From: Syntrophus gentianae
Lineage (GTDB): Bacteria > Desulfobacterota > Syntrophia > Syntrophales > Syntrophaceae
Reading direction: 5' to 3'
DNA: 64,000 bases
Assembly (NCBI RefSeq): GCF_900109885.1
Contig: NZ_FOBS01000006.1
Location: 124,001-188,000 of the forward strand
The notes below the pieces were generated by a model, which saw nothing but the letters and a program-made list of their open reading frames with translations, was not told the origin of the DNA and did not search any database. The stretch's first letter is position 1, and each line of letters starts with the position of its first letter. Below are positions 18,299 through 32,370 of this stretch, piece after piece. The position numbers were made by a program, and so were the translations under genes.

Positions 18299-18408
18299 GA
18301 TCGTTTCCGGGGCTGTCATGGGAAACTCTCCGGCCGGTATGTCCAGATATCCGGCAAAGGCGGTAAACGATGGGGAGATTGACAGCGATTGCATTCGAAT
18401 CTTGAACC

Positions 18409-18468
18409 TAATACCAAGTCGCCTTCTTCTTGCCGCCTTGTGAACCTTTTGAATGTAACTTGGTATTA
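18409..18468. repeat. MITE-like element, copy B (short internal deletion form)
   Basis: 60 bp with perfect 11 bp inverted ends (TAATACCAAGT at 18409-18419, ACTTGGTATTA at 18458-18468). On the minus strand it reads through CAAAAGG and ACAAGGCGGCAAG, the core of the family, but the central part found in copies A and C is missing. Confidence 0.65.
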
Positions 18469-18493
18469 AAAAACACTCATGGAGGAATGAAAG

Positions 18494-19069
18494 ATGAAGG
18501 TTATCGCATTCAATGGGAGTGCCCGTAAGGATGGAAACACAGCCGTCCTCATCAATTACGTGCTCAGCGAGTTGAAAAAGGAAGGCATTGAAACGGAAAT
18601 CTTCAATCTCAGCGGCAGGAAAATCAGGGGGTGTATCGCCTGTAAAAAATGTTATGAAACCAAGGATAAACGATGTGCGGTCAAAAACGATGTGCTGAAC
18701 GAGTGCATAGAAAAGATGGTTGAAGCCGACGGCATCATCTTGGGGTCGCCGGCCTATTTCGCCGACGTAAGTACTGAAATGAGGGCGTTGATTGATCGTG
18801 CCAGCTTTGTTGCCAAGGCAAACGGAGATATGCTCCGGCGCAAAGTGGGCGCAGCTGTGGTAGCCGTCCGTCGGGCCGGCAGTACCAATACCTTTACGGC
18901 CATGAACAATTTTTTCCTGATCAGTCAGATGATCATTCCGGGTTCCAACTACTGGAACATGGGGTTTGGTGTGGACAAAGACGATGTGGAATCGGATTCG
19001 GAAGGGATCGGTACGATGAAGCTACTGGGTGAAAACATGGCCTGGCTGTTAAAAAAACTGAAGACATAA
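18494..19069 (+). CDS. flavodoxin-fold NAD(P)H-dependent FMN reductase, iron-sulfur flavoprotein-like
   Basis: A 191-residue flavoprotein of the NADPH-dependent FMN reductase family. The FMN phosphate loop is FNGSARKDGNT (residues 5-15) and SPAYFADVS is the second flavin segment. Between them lies a cysteine cluster, GCIACKKCYETKDKRC (C-x2-C-x2-C-x7-C), similar in place to the [4Fe-4S] motif of iron-sulfur flavoproteins (Isf), so electron transfer between ferredoxin-like carriers and a quinone or oxygen is plausible. GGAGG is well placed before the ATG. It is a single gene between a repeat element and a hairpin. Confidence 0.8.
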   Translation: MKVIAFNGSARKDGNTAVLINYVLSELKKEGIETEIFNLSGRKIRGCIACKKCYETKDKRCAVKNDVLNECIEKMVEADGIILGSPAYFADVSTEMRALIDRASFVAKANGDMLRRKVGAAVVAVRRAGSTNTFTAMNNFFLISQMIIPGSNYWNMGFGVDKDDVESDSEGIGTMKLLGENMAWLLKKLKT

Positions 19070-19074
19070 ATCCG

Positions 19075-19102
19075 CTAACCGGACCCATACGGGTCCGGTT
19101 AG
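19075..19102 (+). terminator. hairpin after the flavoprotein gene
   Basis: CTAACCGGACCC (19075-19086) pairs perfectly with GGGTCCGGTTAG (19091-19102), loop of 4. No T-run follows directly, so it may be a rho-assisted or RNA-stabilising stem between convergent genes. Confidence 0.5.
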
Positions 19103-19181
19103 GACCAGATCTTTCGGATTTTACAGTCGGAGCGTGAAAATTTTCCTTCTCGTTTTTTTCCTTAAGGACTGTTCTCCAAAG

Positions 19182-24589
<5,408 letters not shown>

Positions 24590-24662
24590 AAGACCTCAAT
24601 ATATGGATCTCTGACGCGGTAGGCTTCCCTTTTTCCCTGTTGGCCGGTTAACCGGTTTTTTT

Positions 24663-24971
24663 TCAGGGTTTTGGAGAGGCCAACCCCAGTTTAATCATTT
24701 TTTTCTGGAATGTGTTTCGATTAATACCCAGATAAGCGGATGCCGCGCTTTTAACATGATGATTCCGCTGCAGAGCGATCCGAAACAGGCTGCGCTCCAC
24801 CATGGTCATGATGTCATCGTACAGGGTGCTTCGACCGGAGTCCGTAGACTCTAAAACCGTTGCCATATCTTCAAGTTGTTTCAGAAGGATTTTCTCAAGG
24901 ACAAAAGCGGGCGAGGAAGGGACTTCTTGATCGATTTCTGCAGCAAGATTCTGGCGGTCGGCACAATTCAT
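24663..24971 (-). CDS. Fis-family DNA-binding protein
   Basis: The C-terminal helix-turn-helix (KSAASAYLGINRNTFQKKMIKLGL) is of the Fis/NtrC type. The open frame starts further up at 25019, but the ATG at 24971 is preceded by AAAGGAGAGA and gives 102 residues, close to Fis itself (98). No AAA+ domain is present. It may be a nucleoid-type regulator. It lies 73 bp downstream from nothing but the GlmS-like start, on the same strand. Confidence 0.75.
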   Translation of the reverse strand: MNCADRQNLAAEIDQEVPSSPAFVLEKILLKQLEDMATVLESTDSGRSTLYDDIMTMVERSLFRIALQRNHHVKSAASAYLGINRNTFQKKMIKLGLASPKP

Positions 24972-25015
24972 GGGAAAATCTCTCTCCTTTCTGAAACAAA
25001 GAGGAAACAACGGGA

Positions 25016-25531
25016 TCAATAAAACAATTTGAAGATGATCAGAATCAGCATGACCAATGCAGCAATCCAGATCTTGATAATTTCGAAACGGTTTGCCTGG
25101 TGGAAGTCCATCTGCCGGCGAACTTCCTCTTCGACTTTATCCGGCTCGATCCGTTCGGCAATGTCCTGCAGAAGGTTTGTAAAATTCTCATAGCTATTGG
25201 AAATGCTGAAAAAGCCTTTCACCGTGGTCAGCAGCAGGTAAGTCCGCGAGCGAAGGACGAGAACCCCGACATTGGTAATCTCGGACCATTTCAGCTCCTT
25301 TCTGCGCAGGAGTTTTTCCAGCCGGATCCCCTGGGAATGAACGATAACCTTTCGTGACCAGAGTTCGAAGAAAACATAGATAGAAGGTATTAAAAAAACG
25401 GCCAGAACAATTCTTTCCAGGGATGATCCCCCCAGCAGAAAGGAAAGAGCAAAAAGGACGCATAGAAGGAGCACATCCACGCCGAGAGAGACGGCAAAAA
25501 GCTTCCGTATTGCATAAATCCTGTTTTCCAT
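25016..25531 (-). CDS. membrane protein with PH-like domain, unknown function
   Basis: 171 residues: two hydrophobic segments near the N-terminus (about 12-33 and 40-58), a soluble part with strand-rich sequence (IRLEKLLRRKELKWSEITNVGVL) resembling bacterial PH-like domains, and a last membrane segment (about 150-170). It lies just upstream of the Fis-like gene on the same strand (about 45 bp from its chosen start). No function can be given. Confidence 0.6.
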   Translation of the reverse strand: MENRIYAIRKLFAVSLGVDVLLLCVLFALSFLLGGSSLERIVLAVFLIPSIYVFFELWSRKVIVHSQGIRLEKLLRRKELKWSEITNVGVLVLRSRTYLLLTTVKGFFSISNSYENFTNLLQDIAERIEPDKVEEEVRRQMDFHQANRFEIIKIWIAALVMLILIIFKLFY

Positions 25532-25609
25532 GAAATGGACTACCTTGAGAGACGGTCAAATACTGAGGACAAGAGAATCTTATTCAAATAAAGTCGAAAG
25601 GACAATCCC

Positions 25610-26134
25610 TCACGAGCCGGATGGGGGGGATGGCGAGAAGCCGGATCGAAGAAAGGTACCACTCCGGCCGCCTTGCTTGGATTGCAGGAAAATTTCCGCA
25701 ATGACCATTTCCCGGTCAACCGCTTTACACATGTCGTAGATCGTCAGGGCTGCGACACTGACCGCAGTGAGGGCTTCCATTTCCACTCCGGTCTTGCCGA
25801 CGGTCTTAACACGCGCCTCAAGGGCGATCTCTCCGCTTTCCGGATTGCTGTTGAAGGAAACGTCGATACCCGTCAACATCAACGGGTGGCAAAGAGGAAT
25901 CAGTCCCCAGGTCTTCTTGGCCGCCATGATTCCAGCGACCCTGGCCACACTGAAAACATCGCCTTTCGAAAGGCCGCCCACCTGAATGAGCCTGACGGTT
26001 TCCGGCTGCATCCGAATGATTCCGCAGGCTACCGCTTCACGGGTTGTTTCGTCTTTGGCGGTTACATCCACCATTTTGGCCTGGCCCTGGTCGTCAAGGT
26101 GGGAAAGCCCTGTTTTTTCTTTGCTGTGCGTCAT
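25610..26134 (-). CDS. moaC: cyclic pyranopterin monophosphate synthase
   Basis: Second step of molybdopterin synthesis, making cyclic pyranopterin monophosphate. The 174-residue product has family length and the conserved blocks MVDVTAKDETTREAVA, KKTWGLIPLCHPL, GVEMEALTAVSVAALTIYDMCKAVDR. The tail after residue 160 is serine- and proline-rich and poorly conserved. Other mo genes are not in the window. Molybdenum or tungsten enzymes such as formate dehydrogenase would be the users in a syntroph. Confidence 0.95.
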   Translation of the reverse strand: MTHSKEKTGLSHLDDQGQAKMVDVTAKDETTREAVACGIIRMQPETVRLIQVGGLSKGDVFSVARVAGIMAAKKTWGLIPLCHPLMLTGIDVSFNSNPESGEIALEARVKTVGKTGVEMEALTAVSVAALTIYDMCKAVDREMVIAEIFLQSKQGGRSGTFLRSGFSPSPPSGS

Positions 26135-26435
26135 TCGATTTTCAATCTTCCATTCATGAAAAAGCTTTAGTATATCAAGGCGTTATGCATTGTTTTCGTA
26201 AAACTGGGAACGACTCTAACACAGGCCATTTCTTTCGTCAAGACGGCAAATTTCTGGCACGGAGTTAGAAATAACTTGCCAGAACTCTTCTTGTTCGGTA
26301 AGTTTTAAACGCCTTTTATCAGAAGTATTTGAGGGTATTCCCTAAGGGAGAACCATTAAGAAAATGGTGCAATTTCAAAGAATGGGTATTCCGCGCTTCC
26401 GGACAGGACTTTATCGTCCGGAGAGAGGATGAACC
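26135..26435. other. 301 bp intergenic region between divergent moaC and comM
   Basis: No gene seen. It contains an 8 bp inverted repeat TTCTGGCA/TGCCAGAA (26252-26259, 26277-26284) and, just before the comM ribosome site, a hairpin CCGGAC/GTCCGG (26399-26404, 26416-26421) that could influence translation. Confidence 0.4.
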
Positions 26436-27965
26436 ATGATGGTCAAGGTAAGCAGTGCCACCCTGATAGGAATCGATTCCTATCCCGTGGTGGTCGAAGT
26501 GGACGTTGCCCGTGGGCTGCCGCAGTTCTCCACGGTAGGATTACCCGATGCGGCGGTTAAAGAGAGCAAGGACCGGATTCGGGCGGCCATCCGCAATTCA
26601 GGCTACAGTTTCCCCAGAAACCATGTCACCGTTAATCTTGCCCCTGCGGATATTCGCAAGGAAGGGACGGGATTCGATCTCCCCATTGCCCTGGCCGTCC
26701 TGACGGCGGAAGGGGTCATCCAGGGGGACAGCGCCAGGGAATTCATGTTGATGGGGGAACTATCCCTGGATGGAACCGTCAAAGGGGTCAGCGGTGTTCT
26801 TTCCGCAGCGCAGCTGGCCAGGGAATTGAATTTCCGGGGGCTGGTCGTTCCGGAGGAAAATGCTTCCGAAGCAGCCATGGTCAAGGGAATCGAAGTCATC
26901 GCCATCAGGACGCTTCCGGAAATTGTGAATTATTTTAATGGGGTCGGCGATATTCTTCCTTCTTTGTCTTGCGGTGAAGATTTCCGGGGGAATACGTCTC
27001 CCGCGGAACGGGATTTTCGGGAAATTCGGGGGCAGGATCAAGCCAAACGGGCGATGGAAATTGCGGCCGCAGGGGGTCACAATCTTCTCATGATCGGTTC
27101 CCCGGGTTCGGGGAAAACGATGCTGGCAGAGCGCCTTCCCTCCATTCTTCCTCCGTTGAGCTTTGAGGAAGCGGTGGAGATCACCAAAATTTATTCCGTT
27201 GCCGGACTCCTCGACAGAGAAGAATTCCTCATCGGGTCGCGCCCCTTCCGGGCGCCTCATCATACCGTTTCCGACGCCGGTCTGATCGGTGGAGGGCAGA
27301 ACCCGAGGCCGGGTGAAATCAGCCTTGCGCATCACGGGGTCTTGTTCCTCGATGAATTCCCGGAGTTCCGCAAGAATGCCCTGGAGGCCCTGAGACAGCC
27401 TTTGGAGAGCGGTTCCGTGACGGTCACCCGGGCATCGATGACGGCCTCTTTTCCCGCCCGTTTTATGCTGGTGGCGGCCATGAATCCCTGCCCCTGCGGC
27501 TATCATGGCGATCCCAACCACCCATGCCGTTGTTTGCCCCGGCAGATACGGCAGTATCAGGCGCGATTATCCGGTCCGCTGCTGGATCGGATCGATATAC
27601 ATATCCTGGTTCCTTCGGTGAAATATCGAGAGTTAACCGGACCTTACAGCGGCGAGTCGTCGGAGGTCATTGCGGAGCGGGTCCTGCGGGCGAGGAAAAA
27701 GCAGCAGGGACGGATGGACGGCAATGGCATGTTATGCAATGCCCGCTTGTCTGATCGGCAGATTTCGGAATTCTGTACCCTGGATGAGGATTCCCATCGG
27801 CTTCTTGAAATGGCCATGGAGCGGCTGGGACTCAGCGCCAGGGCATTTACCCGCATCCTCAAGGTTTCCCGTACGATTGCGGATCTTGAAGATTGCGAAG
27901 CGATTTCGAGCCGCCATGTTGCAGAGGCGATTCAGTACCGGAGTTTGGATTCCTACCGGATATAG
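26436..27965 (+). CDS. comM: YifB/ComM family magnesium chelatase-like AAA ATPase
   Basis: 509 residues: an N-terminal Lon-protease-like ATP-binding fold (STVGLPDAAVKESKDRIRAAI), an AAA+ core with Walker A IGSPGSGKTML and Walker B VLFLDEFPEF, and the C-terminal Mg-chelatase domain. A CPCGYHGDPNHPCRC cysteine cluster is typical of the family. In Vibrio and Haemophilus ComM is a hexameric branch-migration helicase used during natural transformation; most bacteria carry it. Two ATG codons are in tandem; the first (26436) is taken. Confidence 0.93.
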   Translation: MMVKVSSATLIGIDSYPVVVEVDVARGLPQFSTVGLPDAAVKESKDRIRAAIRNSGYSFPRNHVTVNLAPADIRKEGTGFDLPIALAVLTAEGVIQGDSAREFMLMGELSLDGTVKGVSGVLSAAQLARELNFRGLVVPEENASEAAMVKGIEVIAIRTLPEIVNYFNGVGDILPSLSCGEDFRGNTSPAERDFREIRGQDQAKRAMEIAAAGGHNLLMIGSPGSGKTMLAERLPSILPPLSFEEAVEITKIYSVAGLLDREEFLIGSRPFRAPHHTVSDAGLIGGGQNPRPGEISLAHHGVLFLDEFPEFRKNALEALRQPLESGSVTVTRASMTASFPARFMLVAAMNPCPCGYHGDPNHPCRCLPRQIRQYQARLSGPLLDRIDIHILVPSVKYRELTGPYSGESSEVIAERVLRARKKQQGRMDGNGMLCNARLSDRQISEFCTLDEDSHRLLEMAMERLGLSARAFTRILKVSRTIADLEDCEAISSRHVAEAIQYRSLDSYRI

Positions 27966-27990
27966 CCGTTCAAATAAAAGGAAATACCGT

Positions 27991-28018
27991 TTGACAAAAG
28001 AAATGAAACTTTTATTAT
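27991..28018 (+). promoter_or_regulatory. sigma-70 type promoter of the aminotransferase gene
   Basis: TTGACA (27991-27996), 16 bp, TATTAT (28013-28018), about 55 bp before the chosen ATG. Confidence 0.6.
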
Positions 28019-28074
28019 TTTGCATCGCTTGACTTCGAAAAGAAATCGCGTAATTCATGAAGGAGACCGTATCT

Positions 28075-29151
28075 ATGGAGATTAAAGTGAATCCGGCGGC
28101 GCCGGAATCCAGAAAAGCGAAACCGTCTGATGAGGCGAAATTGGGATTCGGTAAGTTTTTTACCGATCATATGTTCACGATGACTTATTCTGCAAAGACG
28201 GGATGGGATTATGCGGAGATCGGTCCCTATCGACCTCTCTGTCTTGATCCGACCGCCATGTGTCTTCATTACGGACAGGAAATCTTTGAAGGGATGAAGG
28301 CCTATCGGGGAAAATCCGGTGAGATTTACCTGTTCCGTCCGCAGGAAAATATTCGGCGGATGAATAACTCGGCAACACGGCTCTGCATGCCGACCGTTGA
28401 TCCGGAGGTGTTCCAGGAGGCTGTCACCGAACTGGTTCTTCTCGAAAAAGACTGGATTCCCCATGGGCGGGGAACGTCTCTGTATATCCGGCCGACGATG
28501 ATCGCGACGGAAGCGGCGCTTGGTGTGCATCCCTCCAGCGAGTATCTCTTCTTCATCATCGTCGGACCCGTGGGGGCCTATTATCAAGAAGGCTTTAATC
28601 CGACGAAGATTTATGTCAGCGAGGAATATGTCCGCTCTGTGCGCGGCGGGACCGGGAACTGTAAGAATGCGGGGAATTACGCGGCCAGCCTTTATGCCAG
28701 TCAAATTGCCATGGGGATGGGGTATACCCAGGTTTTATGGCTGGACGCCATTGAAAAAAAATATGTTGAAGAGGTGGGAACCAGCAACATCTTTTTCCTG
28801 ATCGGCGATGAACTGGTGACCCCTCCCCTGGAGGGGACGATCCTGCCCGGCGTGACCAGGGACTCCGTCATCCAGATCGCCCGGCACTTGGGCAGAACCG
28901 TTTCGGAGCGACGAATTTCCATGGATGAAATCCTCCGCGCCGTCGAAGCCGGGACGCTCAGGGAAGTCTTTGCCTCGGGCACGGCTGCTGTCGTGTCTCC
29001 GGTCGGTCAGTTTTATTATCAGGGAAAGGAACATCTTGTTAACGACGGAAAGACGGGTGCCTTGACCAAACAACTTTATGAGGAAATTCTGAGTATTCAG
29101 TGTGGTGAACAAGAGGATCCTTTTGGATGGAGGATCAAAATTTCCGATTAG
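28075..29151 (+). CDS. ilvE: branched-chain amino acid aminotransferase (class IV PLP)
   Basis: Transfers the amino group between glutamate and the keto acids of valine, leucine and isoleucine. 358 residues, the longer bacterial/eukaryotic BCAT2-like subgroup. The PLP lysine is in GGTGNCKNAGNYAAS, and EVGTSNIFF and GTILPGVTRDSVI are the cofactor-phosphate segments. The ATG at 28075 follows GGAG by 10 bp; the upstream ATG at 28057 has no site. A sigma-70 promoter precedes it. Confidence 0.93.
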   Translation: MEIKVNPAAPESRKAKPSDEAKLGFGKFFTDHMFTMTYSAKTGWDYAEIGPYRPLCLDPTAMCLHYGQEIFEGMKAYRGKSGEIYLFRPQENIRRMNNSATRLCMPTVDPEVFQEAVTELVLLEKDWIPHGRGTSLYIRPTMIATEAALGVHPSSEYLFFIIVGPVGAYYQEGFNPTKIYVSEEYVRSVRGGTGNCKNAGNYAASLYASQIAMGMGYTQVLWLDAIEKKYVEEVGTSNIFFLIGDELVTPPLEGTILPGVTRDSVIQIARHLGRTVSERRISMDEILRAVEAGTLREVFASGTAAVVSPVGQFYYQGKEHLVNDGKTGALTKQLYEEILSIQCGEQEDPFGWRIKISD

Positions 29152-29168
29152 AGTTTGCCGAAGGGGCC

Positions 29169-29214
29169 TCATCCACAATCTTGTGGAAAAGCCTGTGGAT
29201 AAGATTGTTGATAA
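29169..29214. other. cluster of four DnaA boxes beside A+T-rich DNA, possible oriC
   Basis: Within 46 bp: TCATCCACA (29169-29177), TGTGGAAAA (29182-29190), a perfect TGTGGATAA (29194-29202, reverse of TTATCCACA) and TGTTGATAA (29206-29214, reverse of TTATCAACA). An A+T-rich tract of about 150 bp follows up to lolA. This is the look of a replication origin, but dnaA, dnaN and gyrB are not in the window, so a DnaA-titration or regulatory site is the alternative. Confidence 0.5.
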
Positions 29215-29367
29215 GTTGGGTAAGTCTGTAATTGTTACCAATATTGACCGACTTGCATAAGAATTAGGCAATATAAATTATAATGATATCAATAAGTTAA
29301 ACCTTTAGTGCTGAGATCCTTAAATAATTGCGGATTCCCGCTATATCAACAGGAATAAGGAATAAAG

Positions 29368-30093
29368 TTGGGTTTTTTTATGAATAGGGATTTGTCAAGA
29401 AAGAATAAAGGCCCTTTTAACCGATGGGCTTATGCCTTTGCTTTGCTGCTTATCTCCGTTTTTCTGCTCGGGTGGGCGGGGAGCCTCTGGGCGGGCGATG
29501 CCCCCTCCCTTTCCGCCGTAATCATCCGGATGCAGGAGGCCTATGAGCGGACCCGTGATCTGAAGGCGACCTTTGTCCAGGAAGTTTCCCTGAGATCCGT
29601 GGGAAAAACGGAGCGGGAAGAGGGGATTCTCTTTTTGAAGAACCCCCGGCGGATGCTGTGGGATTACCAGAAACCACAGGTCAAGAAACTGATCGTCAAT
29701 CCTCAGAAAGCCTGGCTCTATGTTCCCGGGGATTCCGTCGTTTATGTTCAGAACGCCGATGCGATTTTTAAATCGAAAATGGCGGTCCGTTTTCTCTCCG
29801 GCATGGGAAAACTCCGGGAAGATTTTCAGGTCAGCTTTGCGGAGCCGGGCGCCGTTGATCAGGAGGGCAACTATCGATTAAGGTTGATTCCCAAAGCGCC
29901 GGGATTGGGGACGGATCAGCTCAACCTGGTTGTAGACAGGAAGAGCTATCAAATTCTGGAGGGCAGTTTTACCGATCCTTACGGAAATGCGACTCGGATT
30001 CGTTTCCGTAATCTGCGAGTGAACAGTGGACTTTCCGATCGCATGTTCAACTTCAAGGCGCCGGCGGGGGTGGAGGTCTACAACATGCCTTGA
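29368..30093 (+). CDS. lolA: outer-membrane lipoprotein carrier protein
   Basis: Periplasmic chaperone that receives lipoproteins from LolCDE and takes them to the outer membrane. A signal peptide spans about residues 18-47 (hydrophobic LLLISVFLLGWAG, cleavage likely after SLWA). The mature part has the LolA hallmarks: VIIRMQEAYERTRDLKATFVQ near the start and LFLKNPRRMLWDYQKP. The TTG at 29368 has AAGG 7 bp before it; an in-frame ATG at 29380 is the other option. Confidence 0.88.
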   Translation: MGFFMNRDLSRKNKGPFNRWAYAFALLLISVFLLGWAGSLWAGDAPSLSAVIIRMQEAYERTRDLKATFVQEVSLRSVGKTEREEGILFLKNPRRMLWDYQKPQVKKLIVNPQKAWLYVPGDSVVYVQNADAIFKSKMAVRFLSGMGKLREDFQVSFAEPGAVDQEGNYRLRLIPKAPGLGTDQLNLVVDRKSYQILEGSFTDPYGNATRIRFRNLRVNSGLSDRMFNFKAPAGVEVYNMP

Positions 30094-30111
30094 GGCGGAA
30101 TGTCCAGGAAT

Positions 30112-30239
30112 GCATATCAAGTTGCAGTCAAAAGGATAACAAGGCGGTAAGGAGGGAGCGGCGAGACATTTCGGGGATATGTTGAGGAACCGACAACGAA
30201 TCCGACATAGTCAGCCTGACGATGGTGATTCGGTATCAG
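30112..30239. repeat. MITE-like element, copy C (long, diverged)
   Basis: About 128 bp. It contains TCAAAAGGATAACAAGGCGGTAAG, then GCGGCGA, GTTGAGGAACCGACAACGAA, in the same order as copy A. The ends (ATATCAAGTTGCA and TGATTCGGTATCA) are weak inverted repeats. It lies between lolA and the debranching enzyme and has no coding capacity. Confidence 0.6.
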
Positions 30240-30264
30240 CAGATTCAGCGGAGGAGGTGTGGCG

Positions 30265-32256
30265 ATGATGCAAATGAAATGGGATCAAGAGGTTCCGGGT
30301 AGCCGGGAGACGGCTCTGGAGTTGGAATGGCTCGAAACGAACGGGCTGGGCGCCTATGCTTCCAGCACGCTTCTGAATTGTCATACCCGGAAATATCATG
30401 GTCTGCTGGTCGCGAGCCTGGATTCGCCTCCGGGACGACATGTGCTTCTTTCTAAAGTGGAAGACTCCCTTTCGGCGGGAACGGAGGAAATCTTCCTGTC
30501 CTGCCATCAGTATCCGGGGGTCTTTTTCCCTCCGGAATTTCCCATGAAGGCTTACATATGGGATGATTATCCCCGGTTTATTTATGCCGGTGGAGATCTT
30601 CAGGTCCGTAAAAGCATTCTTCTGGTTTCCGGGGAGAATCGCGTCCTGATCCGTTATGATGTGGATTCCTGCCCATCAAAGGCCGTCCTGAGATTGAGGC
30701 CTTTTGTCGCTTTCCGCAATCATCATGCCCTGACGAAGGAAAATCCCGCTTTGTCCGTTGAAACAGGCGCAGTTAAAAACGGTTTCAGCATGAAGCCCTA
30801 CCCCGATCTTCCTTTCCTGTTTTTCCAGAGCAGCATTAAAAGTTCCTTTTCCCCCTGCCCGGTGTGGTACCGGGATTTTGAATACCCCGTTGAGGAACGG
30901 CGCGGTTATGAATGGCGGGAAGATCTTTTCTGCCCTGGCGTTATGGAAATTCCGGTGAAAACGGGCAGCTCGGTCATTGTGACGGCGGCATTGACGCCCT
31001 TTGAGGGGCAGTTGAAAAAAATCTGGAGTGCCGAAGAGGAACGCCGCCTCCGCCTCGTGGAAACTTGTGACGCTCAAGGGAAGCAACTCGACCGGGAGGA
31101 AGACCGGAGCAATCTGAGCCGCCTGCTCTTTGCCGGGCAGCAGTTTGTGATCCGCACTCCTTCGGGACGCCCCGGCATTATCGCCGGTTACCACTGGTTC
31201 CAGGACTGGGGACGGGACAGACTGATCTCTCTTCCGGGGCTGACCTTCTGCTCCGGACGATCTCAGGAGGGAATCGATATCCTCAACGCGATGGCTTCCA
31301 GTGAAAAAGACGGGCTGTTGCCCAACTTCTTTGCCGAAAGCGGGGACAAACACGCTTACAACACGGTGGATACCGCCCTGTGGTACTTCTGGGCGGTGCA
31401 GCAGATGTTGAAATACACGGGGGAGATTGACGCCATCCGGGATAAGATGTGGCCCGCCATGAAGCGGATCATTTCCAACTACATGGCAGGGACATCCTTC
31501 AACATCGGGATGGATGACCGGGGCCTTCTTTCTGCCGGAGATGGCTGGCATGCCCTGACCTGGATGGATGCCATCGTGCAGGGCCGTCCCGTGACCCCCA
31601 GGAATGGGATGCCTGTGGAGATCAATGCCCTCTGGTATAACGCCCTGTCTTTTTTCGCCGAACTGGGAGAACGGTTTGAAGAACCGCACCTGCTGCCGGA
31701 GGATCTGCTGAACAGTCTGCGTCAGGCTTTTAAAGAAACCTTCTGGATCGAGGAAAAGGGATATCTGGGCGATGTCTATTTTGAAGGAGTTCTAGACAGG
31801 ACCATCCGCCCCAATCAGATTCTGGCTGTTTCCCTGCCCTTTTCACCCCTGGAGCCCCGTCAATGGAAAGGCATTGTCGCCTGTGTTCGCACGCACCTTC
31901 TGACACCGGTTGGAATTCGAACCCTTGCCCCTGAAGATTGGAATTATCGCGGATTCTATGAGGGGGATCAAGCAACCCGTGATCGAGCTTATCACCAGGG
32001 AACGGTATGGCCCTGGCTTTTAGCCCATTACGGGGAGGCCTGCTTGCGGATAGCCGGGAATCCCGTTGAAACGAAGCGATATTTGTTGAATCTTGTCCGC
32101 GACTTTATGGACAGGCATGTAAGCGAGGCGGGGCTCGGATGCATTTCCGAGGTATTCGATGGCAGCCCTCCCTACAGGCCGGGTGGTTGCATCGCCCAGG
32201 CGTGGAGTACGGCAGGGCTGATTCAGTTGTACCTTCGTCTTCATGAAACGACGTAA
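30265..32256 (+). CDS. glycogen debranching enzyme (amylo-alpha-1,6-glucosidase type)
   Basis: Removes 1,6-branches of glycogen. The 663-residue protein has the N-terminal domain of the archaeal/bacterial GDE type (LEWLETNGLGAYASST, CHTRKYHGLLVAS) and a C-terminal alpha-6 barrel with WFQDWGRDRLISLPGL and GTVWPWLLAHYGEA. The ATG at 30265 has GGAGGAGG 7 bp upstream; a GTG at 30259 is inside that site. The glycogen synthase-phosphorylase fusion 2.2 kb downstream makes this a glycogen turnover region. Confidence 0.9.
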   Translation: MMQMKWDQEVPGSRETALELEWLETNGLGAYASSTLLNCHTRKYHGLLVASLDSPPGRHVLLSKVEDSLSAGTEEIFLSCHQYPGVFFPPEFPMKAYIWDDYPRFIYAGGDLQVRKSILLVSGENRVLIRYDVDSCPSKAVLRLRPFVAFRNHHALTKENPALSVETGAVKNGFSMKPYPDLPFLFFQSSIKSSFSPCPVWYRDFEYPVEERRGYEWREDLFCPGVMEIPVKTGSSVIVTAALTPFEGQLKKIWSAEEERRLRLVETCDAQGKQLDREEDRSNLSRLLFAGQQFVIRTPSGRPGIIAGYHWFQDWGRDRLISLPGLTFCSGRSQEGIDILNAMASSEKDGLLPNFFAESGDKHAYNTVDTALWYFWAVQQMLKYTGEIDAIRDKMWPAMKRIISNYMAGTSFNIGMDDRGLLSAGDGWHALTWMDAIVQGRPVTPRNGMPVEINALWYNALSFFAELGERFEEPHLLPEDLLNSLRQAFKETFWIEEKGYLGDVYFEGVLDRTIRPNQILAVSLPFSPLEPRQWKGIVACVRTHLLTPVGIRTLAPEDWNYRGFYEGDQATRDRAYHQGTVWPWLLAHYGEACLRIAGNPVETKRYLLNLVRDFMDRHVSEAGLGCISEVFDGSPPYRPGGCIAQAWSTAGLIQLYLRLHETT

Positions 32257-32370
32257 TGCCAGGCTGTCTTGCAGGCATTTTCCATGCATCATGATGGTGA
32301 TCCTACTGAACTACGGAACAACCAGATTCTTCAGGTCCTTTTGCGGGGTGGAGTTTCAGGGAGGCTTTGA

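Noticed and set aside
32255-32280. AATGCC/GGCATT hairpin after the debranching enzyme
   Set aside because: Only 6 bp, overlaps the stop codon and has an unfavourable loop; not called a terminator.
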